In this document: one piece after another, positions 9,191 to 12,222 of the stretch
How the letters are laid out: each line of letters starts with the position of its first letter
How positions within the stretch are numbered: the stretch's first letter is position 1
NCBI GenBank assembly: GCA_002751075.1
Contig: NAOQ01000005.1
Location: 375,240-387,461, forward strand
DNA from: Ichthyophonus hoferi
Taxonomy: Eukaryota; Opisthokonta; Ichthyosporea; Ichthyophonida; Ichthyophonidae
Length of the DNA: 12,222 nucleotides
Direction of reading: 5' to 3'
Made by a program: the position numbers and the translations under genes
The notes under the pieces: generated by a model
What the model was told of the DNA's origin: nothing
What the model saw: the letters and a program-made list of their open reading frames with translations, nothing else
Databases searched by the model: none

Positions 9191-10676
9191 CTGTATATTA
9201 TAAAAGGGCTCACCATATACCGCCTATGTTTTGGGCGATTGAGTTGTTTTTTGAATATAGCTTATTAGATATCCTATAGGTCATACAACAGTTTTTCTAG
9301 TTATTGTGGAAGACAGTAGAGAGGATTTTTTTTCACTTACCTTTCTTTGTTAGTACACTAGCTAATGCAATGGTCTCTCCTTTTAACGACGACTCCAAGC
9401 TTAATTCAGGCTTTCAGAGTACCTCTAAAGTAGAGAAAGTATGTGTTTTTGGTGACAGTTGGTCTGACACAGGCCGCGTTTATAAACTTACCAACGGTAC
9501 TTGGCCATTGAAGGTATATCATGATGGGAGGTTCTCCAACGGCCTCCTGTGGCATGAACATGCTTCTAGAAAAGTTTTTCCTACATCAGTGACATGGAAC
9601 TTTGCACATGGTGGTGCTACTTCGGATAGCACTGTAACAAAGGTACTGACACTTTTTTTTGAATTCCTTATATTTATTCTTGATTTTTCCTTCAGAGTGT
9701 AGGTTAATAGCCAAAATACAATTAATGAATAAATGTAGTCGATGTACATGTACAAGTCGCCATTCATTCTATTCTTCTTTCTTTATCAACTCTTTATAAG
9801 CAATGTGGTTATCAATATTTTCTATTCTTTTTTCTTTTCTTTTTGATCTTATTATGTCGCTTATTGATAGCCAGGTTTATTGTGCCAGAAAACACTTACT
9901 GCATTTTCAATCATAAACTATAGTAGAAATACCCGACTCTGACGTTTTTTTTTTAGGGTTTTTCAGGCCCAAACAGTGATGTTCTGGTTCCAGGATTGTA
10001 CCAACAGGCCTGCCTGTATATTAGCACAATTCAAAGGGGCCTACGACAATATGATAACCTGGCAACTGCCGATTTCAAAACCCTGTTCATTCTTTCACTT
10101 GCAGGAAACGACTTTTATTTTTCCACTTGTGGCTCGAACCCACAGATTCCACAACCCCATAGAATAGCCCGCAATGTCGTGAGGACAATGGAACTTCTTT
10201 ATAGGAAAGCGGGAGCGAGGTTATTTTTAGTGACTGAAATGCCACCAATGGGTGCCTACCCATTCTGGCATCCTAATTTGGCATGTAGAGTTCTATCTAA
10301 TATGAACGCTTATTGGTACAATCGTAAGCTGCATGCTCTCCTGAAAATTTTCAAGCGGAAACATTCCGATGTTATTGTTCCTATTTTTCAACAGTATTCT
10401 TTTGTAAGCAACGTCTGCCAAAATCCGAGGGATTTTGGTTTTTTGTACAGTAGCATAGCTTTTAATACAGCGGAAGATAAGCCTGTTGCTGATTTTGTTT
10501 TTTATGATGGCTTTCATCCCACTGCAAATATGCACCGCTTGCTCGGAGAAGCGTGCGCAATGCTGTTAGAAAAAGAGCTTTTGGTTGTGCCAAAGGCAAG
10601 AGTCACATTATTTCCTGCTCTGACTGAGGTCGAATCAATTAGCTCTTGTCGTGATTCTTGTGAATATGCTATGTAA
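9172..10676 (+). CDS. GDSL-type (SGNH) esterase/lipase, secreted, three exons
   Basis: GDSL esterases hydrolyse ester bonds of lipids or acetylated sugars; this one should act outside the cell or in the secretory lumen. Exons: 9172-9192 (inferred), 9301-9642 and 9957-10676, giving 360 residues. Block I FGDSWSDTG holds the nucleophile Ser60; NFAHGGATSD (107-116) is block II; GND with Asn172 is block III; DGFHPT gives Asp305 and His308. YKLTNGTWP and GRFSNG are typical of fungal members. Introns are 9193-9300 (108 bases) and 9643-9956 (GTACTG...TTTTTTAG, phase 0). The frame is open from 9301 and encodes a signal-peptide-like stretch, KTVERIFFHLPFFVSTLANA, but it has no ATG before 9370. A short exon MLSYLTP at 9172 joins in phase 0 through a GTATAT donor and restores a full signal peptide. 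If that exon is wrong, the fallback start is ATG 9370, without a signal. The last ~35 residues contain two Cys spaced four apart and may be a C-terminal extension. Exact substrate unknown. Confidence 0.9.
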
Positions 10677-10710
10677 TAAAGACATACCTTCTAGAGGAGT
10701 CCTTAGAAGG
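10675..10710 (+). terminator. GDSL gene 3' end: AATAAA overlapping the stop codon, then hairpin
   Basis: AATAAA (10675-10680) overlaps the TAA stop at 10674-10676. It is followed by an inverted repeat: CCTTCTA at 10687-10693 and TAGAAGG at 10704-10710, a 7-base stem around a 10-base loop. This could form part of the mRNA 3' end signal. Other AATAAA-like sites lie near 10952 and 10978, so the actual cleavage site may be further right. Confidence 0.35.
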
Positions 10711-10865
10711 CATATTATGATGTAGGTAAATAATATTGATTACAGAGGCCAAAAATCAAAATATTCTTGCAGGCTAGTTCGTTGGTTCAGATATTTGAGA
10801 GAAAGCTGAATGTCGTGTTTAGTATTATATCATAAAATATGTATTGTGTTATTTAACAGTGTAGG

Positions 10866-11107
10866 ATGTATCAATTCATGATGGCAAGGTGAGTTTTAAC
10901 TGGTTAAAGCGTATCTTTTCTGAACATTGATCACTATATGCTGCGATGAAATAAAATATCAAATAAGAAGTTATTCAATAAAGAGTTATAAGTACTTGCA
11001 TCTGCTATAATAGTCACCTTGGTCGGTTTCAAAAGTTAGGTTTGCGTGTACTGGGTGTATTAGTTTTTTCTGCTGTTACGGTTGCCGTTCTGGATTATGA
11101 AATGTAG
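10866..11107 (+). CDS. Candidate two-exon small single-pass membrane protein (38 residues)
   Basis: Not recognised. Exon 1 (10866-10888) begins ATG TAT CAA TTC ATG ATG GCA and ends in AG before a near-perfect donor GTGAGT. Exon 2 (11014-11107) follows a TAATAG acceptor and reads SHLGRFQKLG, then the hydrophobic segment LRVLGVLVFSAVTVAVL, then DYEM and stop. The splice is phase 2, the intron is 125 bases, and a basic stretch precedes the membrane helix. Alternatively exon 2 ends at a GTAGTG donor (11104) and continues at 11174, adding about 14 residues. It lies about 190 bases after the GDSL stop, so it could instead be unrelated 3' flank that reads open by chance. I cannot match it to a family. 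Confidence 0.3.
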
Positions 11108-11401
11108 TGGTTATTCCATGTCAACGTCACACCAGAACCACATCTTACCTCTTCTTGCCTACTTTAAGCTTTCTAGACGCCTGACTACTTTATTCATTAA
11201 GATACAAAAAGCATAGCAGAAGGCTCATTTAAATTGTGAATTTTGACCTTAAAATGAATAACTGTGGAGTGTACTAGTACAGGTATATGCTTGCTATATA
11301 TTGCACGCAGAAAGTGCACTATTTATCATTCCAAAAAATATTAAATGTGTATTCAAACACTAGCTTCTAATTGAAAATAACAATCTTCAAAGTATAAATA
11401 C

Positions 11402-11608
11402 ATGCTTTTAAGCAATAACCCAATTGCATCGCTTTCTATAAGGACACTCAACTATACCGATATACCTATTAAAACTATACAGCACCTGGATGCTTCTGAT
11501 TCAAATAAAGTTATGCCTCTTTGTGATTCTGTGGTATATCTAATAAAATTAAACTACTTACAGATTGTTATTTGTGGCTCTTTCACTGGCAAATTGATTC
11601 TCTGGTAA
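11402..11608 (+). CDS. 68-residue ORF ending in a WD40-like repeat, possibly an exon or relic
   Basis: The open frame starts at ATG 11402. Its last 27 residues, DSVVYLIKL then NYLQIVICGSFTGKLILW, match the WD40 template DSV-x14-GS-x2-G-x4-W in spacing: 24 residues from after DSV to Trp, with CGSFTG where SGSDDG is usual. The stop follows the Trp directly. The same point is also a possible donor (CTCTG|GTAAAT, 11605), so this may be one exon of a longer WD40 gene. An internal CTTACAG at 11557-11563 is a possible acceptor. The first 40 residues are not recognisable. No other WD40 repeats were found nearby. It could be a gene end, an internal exon or a degraded copy. Confidence 0.33.
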   Translation: MLLSNNPIASLSIRTLNYTDIPIKTIQHLDASDSNKVMPLCDSVVYLIKLNYLQIVICGSFTGKLILW

Positions 11609-11837
11609 ATAACTATTATACACTTGATATGGGCATTCTAAACTCTATGGTTTCTTTTGGCTGAAACCCATTAGTTAAAAAAATGAATATTTAATTAATT
11701 TGAGTATTTTTTATATAGCTCTAAGCATTTAAAATTATTAGTAATTGTTATATATGTAGCTTGAAAAAATAGCTAATATAATATAATCTGTTGTGTAAAC
11801 GGCAATCCAAAATGATTTTTCAAAACAGAACTCGCTA

Positions 11838-11930
11838 ATGGTAGAGGACCAGATAGTACATTGCTTAAACGAATATGGGCTCACAGAAATATTCATATCT
11901 CCACTTATTATTCCTAACACAATATTATGA
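11838..11930 (+). CDS. Unrecognised 30-residue ORF or exon
   Basis: ATG GTA GAG GAC... encodes MVEDQIVHCLNEYGLTEIF and runs to TGA; the frame is open back to 11799. An AAAACAG acceptor lies just before (11827). The first part would make an amphipathic helix. Its GC content looks higher than the flanks, but the opposite strand is also open here, so coding is unproven. It does not join in phase to the WD40-like ORF upstream. Confidence 0.12.
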   Translation: MVEDQIVHCLNEYGLTEIFISPLIIPNTIL

Positions 11931-12222
11931 GATCATAACGGTATAGGTAAACATACAATACATTACGCTACATTAAACTATAGCCAATATATAGGTAATT
12001 CAAAGGATAATGCTTTAAACGGCATTGGATGATATGGCTGTATAAATTTATTTGTTCAATGTATTATTTTAACAGCCAAATAAAAATAAATAAAGATTTC
12101 TTAATCATTTCTCTCTTATTATCTTCGTTTTACTAATGGAACTCCGGGTTCATATAAGTTGGAAAGCTTTTATTAACATATTTTACTTATGTTCATAAAT
12201 ATAATATAATATCGGGGGTATC

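Larger units (their letters stand above)
10711..12222. other. Right-hand flank, mostly AT-rich without confident genes
   Basis: Apart from the three weak coding candidates (10866-11107, 11402-11608, 11838-11930) I see no gene. 11108-11401 and 11609-11798 hold only AT-rich sequence. 11931-12222 is also non-coding; it contains TAAACGGCATTGGATGAT at about 12015, loosely like TAAACGGCAATCC at 11796. Confidence 0.6.

Noticed and set aside
11149-11180. Minus-strand mini-exon with a GTAAGA donor, reading ASRKLKVGKK
   Set aside because: Only 32 bases, with no neighbouring exon found to join it.
11738-11920. 60-codon minus-strand frame
   Set aside because: No recognisable motif; it opposes the plus-strand frame at 11838 and both are probably chance openings.

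Overview
The window comes from an AT-rich, intron-dense eukaryotic nuclear genome with many simple repeats. Coding is interrupted by GT-AG introns and there is no operon structure. The two confident genes are a VPS15 (PI3-kinase regulatory subunit 4) orthologue and a GDSL-type esterase. The esterase has the GDSWSDTG / YKLTNGTWP / GRFSNG wording common in fungal secreted GDSL enzymes. An early-diverging fungus is my best guess, but this is inference from protein style and intron habit; nothing diagnostic such as an rRNA is present.

Layout. (1) About 1-7857, minus strand: the 5' (N-terminal) half of VPS15 in at least 14 exons. It covers the myristoylation start, the kinase-like domain, a Ser/Pro-rich linker and the first HEAT repeats. 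The C-terminal HEAT and WD40 parts would lie beyond the left edge. Introns are mostly 180-730 bases and carry (CATA)n, (TA)n and (GT)n runs plus one long degenerate TA-rich array. (2) 7858-9171: the region between two divergently transcribed genes. It has a probable spliced 5' leader for VPS15, two CCAAT boxes facing VPS15, a 16-base perfect palindrome, and a roughly 377-base foldback (MITE-like) element at 8013-8389. (3) 9172-10676, plus strand: the GDSL esterase in three exons with a predicted signal peptide and a complete Ser/Asp/His set, followed at once by a poly(A)-like signal and a 3' hairpin. (4) 10711-12222: largely AT-rich sequence with three weak coding candidates: a two-exon small membrane protein, an ORF ending in a well-spaced WD40-like repeat, and a 30-codon ORF.

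How they relate. VPS15 is a core subunit of the VPS34 complexes that make PI3P for autophagy and endosomal sorting; the GDSL protein looks like a secreted or lumenal hydrolase. They sit head to head and may share a promoter region, but nothing in the sequence ties their functions together. No recognisable rRNA, tRNA, CRISPR, viral or retroelement remains were seen.
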